Of a DNA stretch of 64,000 bases, positions 15,293 through 24,581 are shown one piece after another. The notes below the pieces were generated by a model. That model had not been told where the DNA came from. It ran no database searches and was given only the letters and a program-made list of their open reading frames with translations. Numbering within the stretch: position 1 is the first letter of the stretch; every line of letters begins with the position of its first letter. Origin of the DNA: Pontibacter mucosus (GTDB lineage Bacteria > Bacteroidota > Bacteroidia > Cytophagales > Hymenobacteraceae); contig NZ_QBKI01000004.1 of the NCBI RefSeq assembly GCF_003054055.1, positions 1 to 64,000 of the forward strand. The letters run 5' to 3'. A program made the position numbers and the translations under genes.

Positions 15293-18200
15293 CTAGAAGA
15301 GCACCGACACCTGGGTTCTGCCGGTATGCACGGCCCCTACCCCGTTGGCTTTGCGCCCATCGTAGTTGAGGGAGATATTGAGGCCGTTGCTCAGGCGCTG
15401 CTGTACTATCAAGGACCAGGTCATGTTGTTGCCGGGGCGCAGGGCGTTCAGGATTTCATAGCCTACATAGGAGGTCTCGTCCCCCTCAAAGTCAATGTTC
15501 ACATACTTTACATTGCTGGTTACGGTACGCTTGCCCACCTGGCTCAACTTTGCTTCCAGGCCCAGCTCATGGAACGTACCCTCCTGCTCTACCTCCGATG
15601 CCTGCAGCACATCCTGTTTCAGTGAGAGCTGGTACTTGCTCGTGAAGCGCAGTTTGGTGTTTGGCTGGTAGGCCAGCTCCGGCGACACCTCCCGCGACTG
15701 TATCTTAAAATTCTTGGAGCTCAGGAAGTTCGACTGATTCTCGCGCACATTATAACCCAGGTTCAGCTGCGAGCTCAGCACTTCGGTCAGGTTCAGGCGG
15801 CTTATCAGCAGGTGGCTCAGCACGTTGCGGGTCTCCGTGCCGTTGGTGAGCAGCTGCTTTTGCTCGTTTTGCTGCACGGTATACTCCATGCCATACTTGG
15901 GGCTGCTGCGGTTAAAGTATACCGTGTGGCGCAACTGCTTCACCAGCGAGATAAGGAACTCATCCTCCACATCCTCACTGAAAGGATTGAAGCGCTGCCC
16001 AAGGTCGTTGTCGGTGGTTTTCTTGTTGATGCTGATAAAGCTGAGCATCGAGAAGTTGGAAAGCCTGGCCTTGATACCTGGCTCGTTTCGCCAGCTTCGG
16101 GGCGCGTTGGTCGTGAGGCGGTAGGTAAAAGTGTTGGTGTAGGCGTTCACGTACTCATCGGTGGGCAGGTAGATTTTGATGTAGCGACGCTGATCCACCG
16201 TTTGCGCCTCCAGGTAGTCGTTCAGGTTGTTGGGGTCGCCGCCGTCGCGCAGGTAGTAGGTGCCCAGCCCCGGCAAGGTCTCCTGAAAAATGTAGATGCG
16301 CTTGAGCTGCCGGCCGGTGCCTGTAGCATAGCTGAGTTCTGAGCGGAAGGCCCCGTCCACAAACGTGCCGTTGTAGTCAACTCTGGACTGGATGGTTTCC
16401 TCGTTTTTGCCGTTGCGCACCTGCAGCTTGCGGTAGGTGGCCTGCGCCTCCAGCGTATGGTCCTGCTTTAGCTTCTTCTGAAGTATGGCATTGTACGTCT
16501 GCGCCACCTCCGGGAAACCCATCGTGCCCACCCCGGTTGGGTAGCGGTCGCGGCGCTGTGCATAATCTAGGCGGAACTTCGTCTTGGTGGTATCGCCGCT
16601 TTCCAGGTAAAACAGGTGCTGTTCAAAGTACTGTGCCGAGCCTACCACAGAGTCGGTGTTGAGGGCAGTGAGACGGTTTTTGTCGAAGCTATACGTATAG
16701 CCAGGCGATATTTTACCCAGGTTATATTTCACATCCATACTTCCGCGGTACCACTGCGACTCGCGCTGCCCTTCCTTGCTGTCGAGCAGGAAAAAGCTGT
16801 TCTTAAACTCCAGCTTGCCCAGTTTTTTCAGTACATCCAGATGATGCTGCACCCCGTCGAGCTGCTCCTCGCGGTGGCGCCGGCTGATGCGGTAATTGAA
16901 CAGGTTGGCGGCATCCTGCGCCGCCCCTACTGAGAAGTTGAAGATATGGTCCTCGGCCTTTTTGGTGTTGGTTAAGCTCCAGTCACGGTCAAATTCAATG
17001 GGGCGGTAGCGGTCGATAGGTTCAAAGTATTCGTCGGTATACTCATAGTTGAGCGTGCTGTTAAGTTTATACTTGCCCAGGAAGGCAATAGGCCTATCCT
17101 GCACCACGTAGCCCACGCGCAAGCCTTTGCCATTGTCATCCCCTGAGTCGATGTCGGAAAAGCGGTTAAGGTCATGTTGCGAGGCAGCCCCTTCGGCAAA
17201 GAAACTCACGCCTTTCTGCAACTCATAGCTACCGCCAAACGTGATGAGTTGCTTCTTGCGCGGCGTGGGCAACACCCGCACCGGTGCGTAGCTTCCCTGC
17301 CTTACACCATTTATAGGAGCTACCCAGCGGTAGGCACGGCCATTTACGGCACCATTCACCGCCACATAGTCGCCATTGCCGGAGCCCACATTGGTAAAGC
17401 TGACGCTGTAGTGCGCCGAATCGGGGTGGGTAGAGTATACGTAGATGCGTTCCAGGTTTTGGCCGTTGCTGTAGGCCGTGTCGCGGCGGGCGTACAGGAT
17501 CTGGCCCGGGTCATAGGTCACACTGTCGGCACCCGAGGCGATGGCCTGGTTCAGGCTGTCGCCTATACTTGCCAGCAGGCGCTTTTGCTCGGAGTTCAGG
17601 CTCAGGTTCAGCAGACTGTTGGGGTTGTCGCTCTCGTTGTAGTAGTTACCGTATACTTTCAGCTTGCCCAGGTTCTGGTAGTGGTTCAGGTGGTAGATGC
17701 CCCGGCTGTAGTTCTGGTCCGAGTACTCAAAATCCACCCTAATCCGGGAGTTCTTGGTGATAACGTGCCGCGTGGTGAAGGTGATCTCCGCCTGGTTATA
17801 GTCTATCACATAATCGTAATCGTAGCCCCGCTGCAGCAGCACGCCATCCAGAAACACCCGTTCCGAGTTGGCCAGTACGATAATGAACAGTTCATTATTG
17901 GGGCCGCGCAAACGGTAGGGGCCCATCACGCCTTCCTGCGGTTGTATGGTTTGGGAGGCAAACTTTCCCTTCGATACCGAGGCCGCTACCGTAGTTACCC
18001 CCTGCCGTTCCGGACTTTTGCCCGTAACATAGCTGAAGGCGCCGCCCTGCACGTTCTTGTAAAACTGCATAAAGTAGGATGGTTTGCTCCGGAGAACCAC
18101 ATCGCCGGCGGTTAGCTGCCACAGCCGGTGCTGCAGTGTGATGTATACTTTGTCGAACTCCTGCAACTGCTGCGTATTGCCCTCCGGCTGAAACGGGATG

Positions 18201-18781
18201 TTTTGGTCGGTGATGGCTGCCGTTATACTGATGTCGTCCGTCAGCTTTCCGTCGAGCTGCAGGTTGAGGGCGGAGTTCACGAAAACGTTCTGCGTATTGC
18301 CAAACGACACGCCCCTGGAAATACTGCCCGTCTTGTTCAGCCCCGGCGTGCGAAAGATTTCCTCTTTGGTGCTGATATTCTCCTCGTAGAAAACGCCGCG
18401 CGGCGACCTTGTTTCCAGCTTGGCGATATCGCGTTTGAAGGCAGGCCGGGTCAGGCTCAGGGGCATCACCCTGAAACAGACCAGCACAGAATCAGGCAGC
18501 GGCAGCATGGTGCCCAGCGTATCGATGGCGACGGAGTCCGGGGCCGGAAAACGGGTAAAGGTGATGCTGTTGGAAGTATAATTATACTCGTAGCTGAAGG
18601 CCTCTGGGTTGGTGTGCTGCAGCGTAATGGAACTGGGCATAACCGTGAGGCTATCCAGCTCCTGTGGAAAATCGGCAACGGGCAACCACTTGCAGCGCTG
18701 GTTGCTGAGCGGGACCTGGGCAAGCAATGGCAGGCTCAACAGCCACAGCATCAGCACTATGCCCAGTCCTTTACTGTTCAT
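15293..18781 (-). CDS. Giant outer-membrane beta-barrel protein, unknown function
   Basis: A 1162-residue secreted protein. I chose the start MNSKGLGIVL at 18781 over an upstream Met at 18967, because it gives a clean signal peptide (hydrophobic residues 5-22 ending LLAQ). It overlaps the kinase gene by 11 bp. The N-terminal third (about 140-260: SISRGVSFGNTQNVFVNSALNLQL, TDQNIPFQPEGNTQQLQEFD) resembles the repeats of SprA-type proteins. The rest is alternating beta strands rich in Tyr/Arg/Asn and ends in a terminal Phe, typical of an outer-membrane barrel. At half the size of SprA it is not SprA itself. Function is not assigned. Confidence 0.75.
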   Translation of the reverse strand: MNSKGLGIVLMLWLLSLPLLAQVPLSNQRCKWLPVADFPQELDSLTVMPSSITLQHTNPEAFSYEYNYTSNSITFTRFPAPDSVAIDTLGTMLPLPDSVLVCFRVMPLSLTRPAFKRDIAKLETRSPRGVFYEENISTKEEIFRTPGLNKTGSISRGVSFGNTQNVFVNSALNLQLDGKLTDDISITAAITDQNIPFQPEGNTQQLQEFDKVYITLQHRLWQLTAGDVVLRSKPSYFMQFYKNVQGGAFSYVTGKSPERQGVTTVAASVSKGKFASQTIQPQEGVMGPYRLRGPNNELFIIVLANSERVFLDGVLLQRGYDYDYVIDYNQAEITFTTRHVITKNSRIRVDFEYSDQNYSRGIYHLNHYQNLGKLKVYGNYYNESDNPNSLLNLSLNSEQKRLLASIGDSLNQAIASGADSVTYDPGQILYARRDTAYSNGQNLERIYVYSTHPDSAHYSVSFTNVGSGNGDYVAVNGAVNGRAYRWVAPINGVRQGSYAPVRVLPTPRKKQLITFGGSYELQKGVSFFAEGAASQHDLNRFSDIDSGDDNGKGLRVGYVVQDRPIAFLGKYKLNSTLNYEYTDEYFEPIDRYRPIEFDRDWSLTNTKKAEDHIFNFSVGAAQDAANLFNYRISRRHREEQLDGVQHHLDVLKKLGKLEFKNSFFLLDSKEGQRESQWYRGSMDVKYNLGKISPGYTYSFDKNRLTALNTDSVVGSAQYFEQHLFYLESGDTTKTKFRLDYAQRRDRYPTGVGTMGFPEVAQTYNAILQKKLKQDHTLEAQATYRKLQVRNGKNEETIQSRVDYNGTFVDGAFRSELSYATGTGRQLKRIYIFQETLPGLGTYYLRDGGDPNNLNDYLEAQTVDQRRYIKIYLPTDEYVNAYTNTFTYRLTTNAPRSWRNEPGIKARLSNFSMLSFISINKKTTDNDLGQRFNPFSEDVEDEFLISLVKQLRHTVYFNRSSPKYGMEYTVQQNEQKQLLTNGTETRNVLSHLLISRLNLTEVLSSQLNLGYNVRENQSNFLSSKNFKIQSREVSPELAYQPNTKLRFTSKYQLSLKQDVLQASEVEQEGTFHELGLEAKLSQVGKRTVTSNVKYVNIDFEGDETSYVGYEILNALRPGNNMTWSLIVQQRLSNGLNISLNYDGRKANGVGAVHTGRTQVSVLF

Positions 18782-21700
18782 CCTGAAGCGGTAGCTGAAT
18801 AAAGAACGTTGTTCCCTGCCCTTCCTCCGTTTCGAACCAGATCTTGCCTCCGGCGCTCTCAATGCCGCGCTTGGCCACAGCCAGCCCAATACCCGACCCA
18901 GTATACTTTGTACTGAAGTTCGGGATAAATACTTTACCCTGTATCTCTTTGGGAATGCCGCTGCCATTGTCTCTGATCGAAATCAACACCTGCCGGCTAT
19001 CTTGCAGTTCCAGGCGCACCTTTATATGCGGCTTGCGGCTGGATGGCACCGCCTGAATAGCATTGAGCAGCAGGTTGTTAAACGTGCGCACCATCAGGCT
19101 CTCATCCGCGTTCACCACCACCTCCCGCTCCGGAATCTGCTTGGTAAGTATGGCCGTGGCCGGGTCGTTGTGCAGGTCAGCGGCTTTGTGCAGGGCGGCG
19201 GCAATATCCATCGGCTCTGGCTTCGGCTCCGGCATGGAGGTAAAGCTCGAAAACGAGGAGGCAATGTCGTTGAGGATGTTTATCTGGGTAATGAGCGTAT
19301 GCGAGATTTTCTCGATGAGTTGCTCGGTGTTCGGTCTTTTTTCCGCAATGGCCTTCTGCAGGTATTGCAGCGAGAGCTTCATAGGGGTAAGCGGGTTCTT
19401 GATCTCATGGGCCACCTGCCTGGCCATTTCGCGCCAAGCGGCTTCCTTCTCCTGCATGGCCAGTTCCTGCTTGTTTTGCTCCAGCGTCAGCAGCATGCGG
19501 TTGTACTCGCTCACCAGCATCCCAATCTCATCGGCGCCTTCATAGGCCAGCATCTCGTTCCTGCCCGTCAGGGAGGTTCGCTTCAGTTTTTCGGCCAGCA
19601 TGCGCAACGGTACCGTGAGGGCGCGTGAGGCAAAGAAGGTGAGCACCAGGAACAGAATAAACATCACGGAGAAGATGTTCATGATGGTGGTAATCAGGTC
19701 TATCAGCTTTAGATCCAGCTCCTTCTCCGAATCAAAGAACGGGATACCGATAAAGCCGGCCAGCTCCGTTGGGTATGCTTCGTCGCGCAGGGGCAGGTAA
19801 ATGGAGTTGAAGCTCAGGTTTCCGGCCTGCTCCTCCAGCAGCACACGCAGCGCCTGCCGCTCCGAGATAGCCGCGAAAGCCTCCGGGTTCACGAGCTTGG
19901 ACAAAAGCCCTGTCTCAAATATCAGGGGTTGACTGGTTACCAGCAGCATGCCGTTACGGTCGTAGATGTTGATGTCTGCCTCTGCGATGGCGGCAATCTC
20001 GGTCACGCTTCGCTGCAACTGCCGCTGTCGCTGCAGCAGCCTGCGGCTAAGCTGCTGCGACAGATGCTCCTGTATGGCCTCACCGCGCTGCTCATACCTG
20101 GTCATCAGGTCTTTCTTATAGGAGGCCGTCACCAAGCCTGCCGTGGTTATACTTACCAGCAGCAATGGCAGCAAAATACCAAAGTTGAGGAAAATCTGGA
20201 TTTTGGCACTGAAGTTCGGCCTGAAGTCGCGCAGCCGGTGCCGCTGCAGCAGCAGGTACAGCAAGCCGCTTAAGATAAGCCCCGCCACATAACTCAGAAA
20301 CAGGAAAGAGAAATTCGAGAGCACCTCGCGCCCGCCATACTTGCCTGTGGTGATGATCAGGGTTTGCCCGTTGGTGCTCTGCACCCCGTAATGGTGCGAG
20401 TCATCCTGCGGAAGCCCCAGCCGGAACAGTTCCGGCTTGCTCAGCAGGTCGCGGTCGAAGTTGGTGGCGTAATCATACTCGCCCTCGCTGTAACGCAGCT
20501 TGTTGCCGCTGTAGATGGCATAACTGAGCATCTCAGGCCCAAACGGCTGGTTATACTTCTGGTCCACCAACAGCTCGGGCACCACACTGTTTGGCAAAAG
20601 CCGCTTCAGTGTCAGTTGCAGGGCTATGGTACCATAATGCGTGGCGCTGATAGGTACCTGTATCAGTTTGAGGTATGTCCTGGCGTTGTAGCGGGTGGGG
20701 TCTTTTAGCAGGAACAGATCCCTGTGCTCGGTGCGCATCTGCGGATGGTCAAATACCTGCCGGAGTTGTTGCAGGGTAATGGCTGAGGTGTCAGCGCTCT
20801 CCAGTGTTCTGCCCTGCCCGTCGAACAGCATGACGTTAATCTCATACTTGTCGAAGTAATCGCTCAGGTACTGCCGGGTTATTTTTCGCCTGATAAAGGA
20901 GGCATCCACATAGGGTCCCATCATCTTCATCCTGATCAGTTCATCCCCCGCAATCTCCGAGGCCACCTGGTTCAGCTGGTACTCCCCCAGAATATCGTTA
21001 TCCTGCAGAATATTGAAGGCGAGGTTCTGCTTGTAGGTCTTCAGGTCGTTGTGGTAATGGGCAAACTGCGCCACCGCCCCGGTGATTGCACTCACAATCA
21101 CCACCAGAAAAAAGAGCAGATACGTGCGGTAAGCAAAGCTGATGGCGTGCTTATGCTGGGAGGCAAGTATGATGATAGCCCAGAACAGGAGGCCTAGCAG
21201 GAGAACAGAAAACAATTCAGGCGTGAAAACCGCTGCAAACAGCAAGAGTATCGCTGAAATGATCATCAGCGCCTTATAGGGCCAAAACGTTGACTCCTTG
21301 GGCACCAGAACCGACACCATCGTGGCCAGCACATAGGTAAACATGCAAAGCGACAGGGTGTTGATCACCATAATGCCATACAGCACCACCTTGTACCTTG
21401 TAATCTCCAGCGACTGTGTTACATCCAGCAACAGGGGCGAGTTGTGGTAGATGCTGTAATAGAACCTGAACTGCAGCAACAACAGGAAAAAGAAGATCAG
21501 CATGCTCATGATAACCAGGTAACGGCTCCGCTCCCTTGGCATGGCCTGCAATTGAGAGGCCACACGGTTCATCCTGAAGAGGTAAATACCTGACCCCGCA
21601 ACTGCTGCCAGCAAAAGTACATTCAGCAGCAAATCGCCCACCGACGGCGACCAGAAGGAGGCCGCGTAAAGCTTAGGGTCAAACAGCTCTACATCTACCA

Positions 21701-22481
21701 CCGCGAAAGGAAGGTTCAGCAAGATCAGGGCCACCCGCATACTTCCCAGCAGCAACAGCAACAGCAGTATACCATGGCTGTAGGCCCCCTTCCGTAAAAA
21801 CCGCCGACTGACACTGCTGGCAAAAAGTATAAAAAACACGATCCCAGCCACAAACAAACCTACCTGCAGCCGCACATAGCCCGAGGTTTTGTGCGATTGC
21901 TCAAAGTTCAGGGAGAAGAGGAACTGCCCCTCAGCCGTATAGACCTGCGGCAAGGAGGGCTCGGGGGTAAGGATAAGCTGCAGGTTTGCCTGCTGAAACA
22001 CCTCCTCATCGAGTTTCGGTTTCAGGTAAGCGTTGTTAATCCGGTAATCTATCTGCAGCGGAATGTATACATCTATGGTATACGGTAACCTTTGCTGCCG
22101 AACCACCACAAAGCGCCCATACTCGTTCTCAATGGCAAAAACGCCCTGCGCCACGGGCGGAAGGTCTGGCTGCGGCGCAATGGTGTGGCTGGACCAAAAA
22201 ACCAGGTTCTGCATGCGGTAAACGAAAACCGGGTAATCAGCCTTCTTCAGCAGCGTCGAAAAGGAAATAGTGTTCTGCCCCAGGTTAGCGAATATACGCT
22301 CTCCCTGTTGGTTAGCCTTATCGATGCAGTGGTGTACGCGTTGGGTAATCCGTTCGGCTTCTTCCTGATGGTCCTGCTTTGTAGAGCCTGGCGAAAGCCA
22401 GTTAAAATGCAGTGTCGCTATCGCTATAAAGCACAGCAACGACGCGAGGAATAGCAGAAATGGCGTAAGCTTCCGGTTCAA
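18771..22481 (-). CDS. NtrY-like membrane sensor histidine kinase
   Basis: A 1236-residue kinase. An N-terminal membrane anchor and sensor part is followed by a cluster of about seven transmembrane segments (about residues 200-480), then a large extracytoplasmic domain, a further membrane segment, a HAMP domain (RALTVPLRMLAEKLKRTSL), and HisKA with the phospho-accepting His near residue 1022 (VAHEIKNPLTP). The ATPase domain follows: N-box NLLLNAIQAV, G1 DNGSGIP, G2 GSGIGLAVAKRG. No response regulator gene lies near. It is the first of a two-gene unit with the outer-membrane barrel gene. A role in envelope sensing is plausible but unproven. Confidence 0.88.
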   Translation of the reverse strand: MNRKLTPFLLFLASLLCFIAIATLHFNWLSPGSTKQDHQEEAERITQRVHHCIDKANQQGERIFANLGQNTISFSTLLKKADYPVFVYRMQNLVFWSSHTIAPQPDLPPVAQGVFAIENEYGRFVVVRQQRLPYTIDVYIPLQIDYRINNAYLKPKLDEEVFQQANLQLILTPEPSLPQVYTAEGQFLFSLNFEQSHKTSGYVRLQVGLFVAGIVFFILFASSVSRRFLRKGAYSHGILLLLLLLGSMRVALILLNLPFAVVDVELFDPKLYAASFWSPSVGDLLLNVLLLAAVAGSGIYLFRMNRVASQLQAMPRERSRYLVIMSMLIFFFLLLLQFRFYYSIYHNSPLLLDVTQSLEITRYKVVLYGIMVINTLSLCMFTYVLATMVSVLVPKESTFWPYKALMIISAILLLFAAVFTPELFSVLLLGLLFWAIIILASQHKHAISFAYRTYLLFFLVVIVSAITGAVAQFAHYHNDLKTYKQNLAFNILQDNDILGEYQLNQVASEIAGDELIRMKMMGPYVDASFIRRKITRQYLSDYFDKYEINVMLFDGQGRTLESADTSAITLQQLRQVFDHPQMRTEHRDLFLLKDPTRYNARTYLKLIQVPISATHYGTIALQLTLKRLLPNSVVPELLVDQKYNQPFGPEMLSYAIYSGNKLRYSEGEYDYATNFDRDLLSKPELFRLGLPQDDSHHYGVQSTNGQTLIITTGKYGGREVLSNFSFLFLSYVAGLILSGLLYLLLQRHRLRDFRPNFSAKIQIFLNFGILLPLLLVSITTAGLVTASYKKDLMTRYEQRGEAIQEHLSQQLSRRLLQRQRQLQRSVTEIAAIAEADINIYDRNGMLLVTSQPLIFETGLLSKLVNPEAFAAISERQALRVLLEEQAGNLSFNSIYLPLRDEAYPTELAGFIGIPFFDSEKELDLKLIDLITTIMNIFSVMFILFLVLTFFASRALTVPLRMLAEKLKRTSLTGRNEMLAYEGADEIGMLVSEYNRMLLTLEQNKQELAMQEKEAAWREMARQVAHEIKNPLTPMKLSLQYLQKAIAEKRPNTEQLIEKISHTLITQINILNDIASSFSSFTSMPEPKPEPMDIAAALHKAADLHNDPATAILTKQIPEREVVVNADESLMVRTFNNLLLNAIQAVPSSRKPHIKVRLELQDSRQVLISIRDNGSGIPKEIQGKVFIPNFSTKYTGSGIGLAVAKRGIESAGGKIWFETEEGQGTTFFIQLPLQDEQ

Positions 22482-22598
22482 GGCAAGGTAGTTTAACCAC
22501 TAAAGTAAGTAAAAGACGGGATAAGCGCTATACTTCAAGAATCGTGCTAATGTATCGTTACCAGAGGGCGGGCCTCCAAACATGAAGCATGGCAGCCA
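22482..22598. other. Short spacer between the kinase start and the respiratory operon terminator
   Basis: Carries no gene that I can support. An AAGTAT/ATACTT copy lies near 22530. I see no clear TAnnTTTG element for the kinase. Confidence 0.5.
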
Positions 22599-22647
22599 TA
22601 AAAAAGATGCCTATACACTGCAGCAGTGGCTGCAGTGTATAGGCATC
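22599..22647 (-). terminator. Strong terminator of the respiratory operon
   Basis: A perfect 18-bp stem (22606-22623 with 22630-22647) around a 6-base loop, followed on the minus strand by six T residues. It sits 22 bp downstream of the last operon gene. Confidence 0.92.
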
Positions 22648-22668
22648 AACCTCTTAGAGCCTTTACCC

Positions 22669-22935
22669 TTAGGCTTTATTCGTTTTTTTACGGCTATTCT
22701 TGTACCACAGGAAACCGACAGTACCGAGCAAAACATAGGGTATAACCATCAGATAGAGTATACCCATGTTCAGGCCACTGCCTACTTCGTTGCCCGACGC
22801 ATCACTTCCGCTTCCTACGTTAGACTCCACTGTAGCCCGGCACATGGCACACTGGCTGTACGCGTCCGTGGAAACAAACACGAGCACGAATGCCAGTGTT
22901 AAAGCCATCAGTACTTTCGATATGTTCTGTCTCAT
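22669..22935 (-). CDS. Small CxxC membrane protein at the end of the oxidase operon
   Basis: An 88-residue protein starting at MRQNISKV (22935); an upstream Met at 23043 would add residues without family support. It has a signal/transmembrane segment (about 8-22), then QCAMCRATVESN with a CxxC pair, a Gly/Ser linker, a second transmembrane segment (about 53-75) and a basic tail. Similar small proteins occur at this place in other Bacteroidota oxidase operons, but I know of no proven function. The exported CxxC could act in copper or redox handling of the oxidase; this is inference from the neighbours. Confidence 0.75.
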   Translation of the reverse strand: MRQNISKVLMALTLAFVLVFVSTDAYSQCAMCRATVESNVGSGSDASGNEVGSGLNMGILYLMVIPYVLLGTVGFLWYKNSRKKTNKA

Positions 22936-22964
22936 CACTTCTGGGAAATATGGTAGTAAGATAA

Positions 22965-23519
22965 TTATGCGTAATAGGGTGAGATCAGCAAGTACACCAA
23001 TACCCCTGTTACGGCTACATATAGCCAAATAGGGAACGTCCATCTAGAAATACGACGGTGGCGCTTGAGTTGATTCGTAATGCCAAAGTATACTGACAGC
23101 AGCACCAACGGTACAATCACAATTGCCAGCACAATATGTGTTAGAAGTATAAAATAGTAGATGTACTTCAGCAAACCGTCACCTCCGTAAACAGTGCGCT
23201 GCCCCAGGAAGTGGTAGGTTACGTAAGACACCAAAAACACCGCCGACAAACCGAAGGCAAATAGCATGGCCCTTCTGTGCACTTTCGTGTTGCCGCGTTT
23301 CACGTTCACATACCCCACTACCAGCGTAATAGCCGTGATAGAGTTGATGAAGGCATGGAAGCCAGGCAGGTAAGACACGTCCACATTCGCGTCACCTGAT
23401 TTAGGCATAAAAAACAACAGCGCCACGAGTACCGGTATGGCCACCGAAAGGATGGCTATTACGGTCATGAATTTGCGATCGCGCTCGTTTGTCAGGTTAT
23501 TTTCTCTTACTGTATTCAT
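22965..23519 (-). CDS. DUF420 membrane protein (CtaM-like oxidase assembly factor)
   Basis: A 184-residue protein with about five transmembrane segments and the DUF420 features HAFINSITAITLVVGY, KVHRRAMLFAFGLS and the His of LLTHIVLA. Relatives of this family in Firmicutes (CtaM) are needed for assembly of heme-copper oxidases. I set the start at MNTVREN (23519), which overlaps the Sco gene by 23 bp. It is placed among the assembly genes of the operon, in keeping with such a role. Confidence 0.85.
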   Translation of the reverse strand: MNTVRENNLTNERDRKFMTVIAILSVAIPVLVALLFFMPKSGDANVDVSYLPGFHAFINSITAITLVVGYVNVKRGNTKVHRRAMLFAFGLSAVFLVSYVTYHFLGQRTVYGGDGLLKYIYYFILLTHIVLAIVIVPLVLLSVYFGITNQLKRHRRISRWTFPIWLYVAVTGVLVYLLISPYYA

Positions 23520-24159
23520 CCAGCAACACGTTAATTTCAAGTACAAGGCGGTCTACATCTTCAGGATCGGTACCTAAATAAACGCCACGAACTTTTTTTT
23601 CTTTATCAACCAGCACAAGCCGGTTACTTGGCATGTACCTATCTTCCTGCTTCTTGTAAGGCTCCTTAAAGCCAACGGCTAGGGCGGCAACTTCTGCTGT
23701 ATCACCTGTTAGGACGTACCATTTAGCTTCCAAAGGCTTATACTCCTTCGCTAGTTGCTTCAATCCGTCGTTAGTACCGGCACTGTCCTGCATCGCAAAG
23801 GTAACAAGTTTCACCTGCTCAATGTTTGCAAAAGCTTCCTGCACGCGCACAAACTGTGAAAGTATGGTCTGACACTCGCGCTCACACGCTGTACCGGTAA
23901 AATGTGCCACATATACAGTACCATCCAGGTCTTGCTGGGTAATGCTTCCACCTGAAAGCTTTTCCAGCTTAAAGGACGGCACCTGCTGAAACACGGTATC
24001 ACCTGCAGCATCGTATACCACATCACCTTCCCTATCGAGTTTGGGGTAGTATGTTTTCAGTGAGAAATGGTGCGTCCCGAAGACACTGATAAACACAAAA
24101 ACAAGAATAGGCACTAATAGTAGGAGACCTAATATTAGTGCCTTTATAGGTTTCATCAA
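23497..24159 (-). CDS. SCO1/SenC-family copper chaperone-like protein
   Basis: A 220-residue membrane-anchored thioredoxin-fold protein; the N-terminal hydrophobic segment (about 7-28) anchors it. The redox/copper motif CxxxC is present as CERECQ (TGTACERECQTIL). Sco proteins deliver copper to the CuA site of cytochrome oxidase subunit II, which is encoded in the same operon. The third copper ligand of the family, a His just before the FxLVD strand, appears to be replaced: the segment here reads YMPSNRLVLVD. If so, its copper affinity may differ or it may act mainly as a thiol reductase. Confidence 0.88.
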   Translation of the reverse strand: MMKPIKALILGLLLLVPILVFVFISVFGTHHFSLKTYYPKLDREGDVVYDAAGDTVFQQVPSFKLEKLSGGSITQQDLDGTVYVAHFTGTACERECQTILSQFVRVQEAFANIEQVKLVTFAMQDSAGTNDGLKQLAKEYKPLEAKWYVLTGDTAEVAALAVGFKEPYKKQEDRYMPSNRLVLVDKEKKVRGVYLGTDPEDVDRLVLEINVLLDEYSKRK

Positions 24160-24173
24160 GAAAGTATACTTTG

Positions 24174-24515
24174 CTATTTAAAGTAGTTCGTTATGGACTC
24201 GTAGTAATAGCTACCCTCTGCCAGCAGTGCCACCATCAGCCATACCACCAACGCCAGCGGGATGATGATAGACCAGATAAGCGACTTTGCCTCATGCTTC
24301 AGGTGCATGAACTCCGCCACGATGTAGAATGCCTTAAAGATCGTCAGGATGATGAAAATAGCGTTACGGGCTGTACCTGCGTCCATTGTAAAGGCGAAGA
24401 GGAACTCAAGTGCCGTTAGTCCAACAAGTATGAAAAACGTTCTCCAGATAGCCTTTGTCTGCGGCTTAGGAATCTCAGCTGTTTGTTGAAAATCGTTTTC
24501 GATGTGATGTGCCAT
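24174..24515 (-). CDS. Cytochrome c oxidase subunit IV (caa3-type small subunit)
   Basis: A 113-residue protein with three transmembrane segments, of the prokaryotic oxidase subunit IV family. The segment TIFKAFYIVAEFMHLKHEAKSL, with its His residues, is typical. It lies between subunit III and the assembly genes and probably stabilises the oxidase. The C-terminus is short and ends near the Sco start. Confidence 0.88.
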   Translation of the reverse strand: MAHHIENDFQQTAEIPKPQTKAIWRTFFILVGLTALEFLFAFTMDAGTARNAIFIILTIFKAFYIVAEFMHLKHEAKSLIWSIIIPLALVVWLMVALLAEGSYYYESITNYFK

Positions 24516-24581
24516 AGTGCTGTGATATGTTTCTGTGATGCCGGCTTTTTAAACGGCATCAACCAAAAGCTTTCTTTAAAA

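Noticed and set aside
22669-23043. Longer start for the small CxxC protein
   Set aside because: The extra N-terminal residues overlap the DUF420 gene and disrupt the signal peptide.
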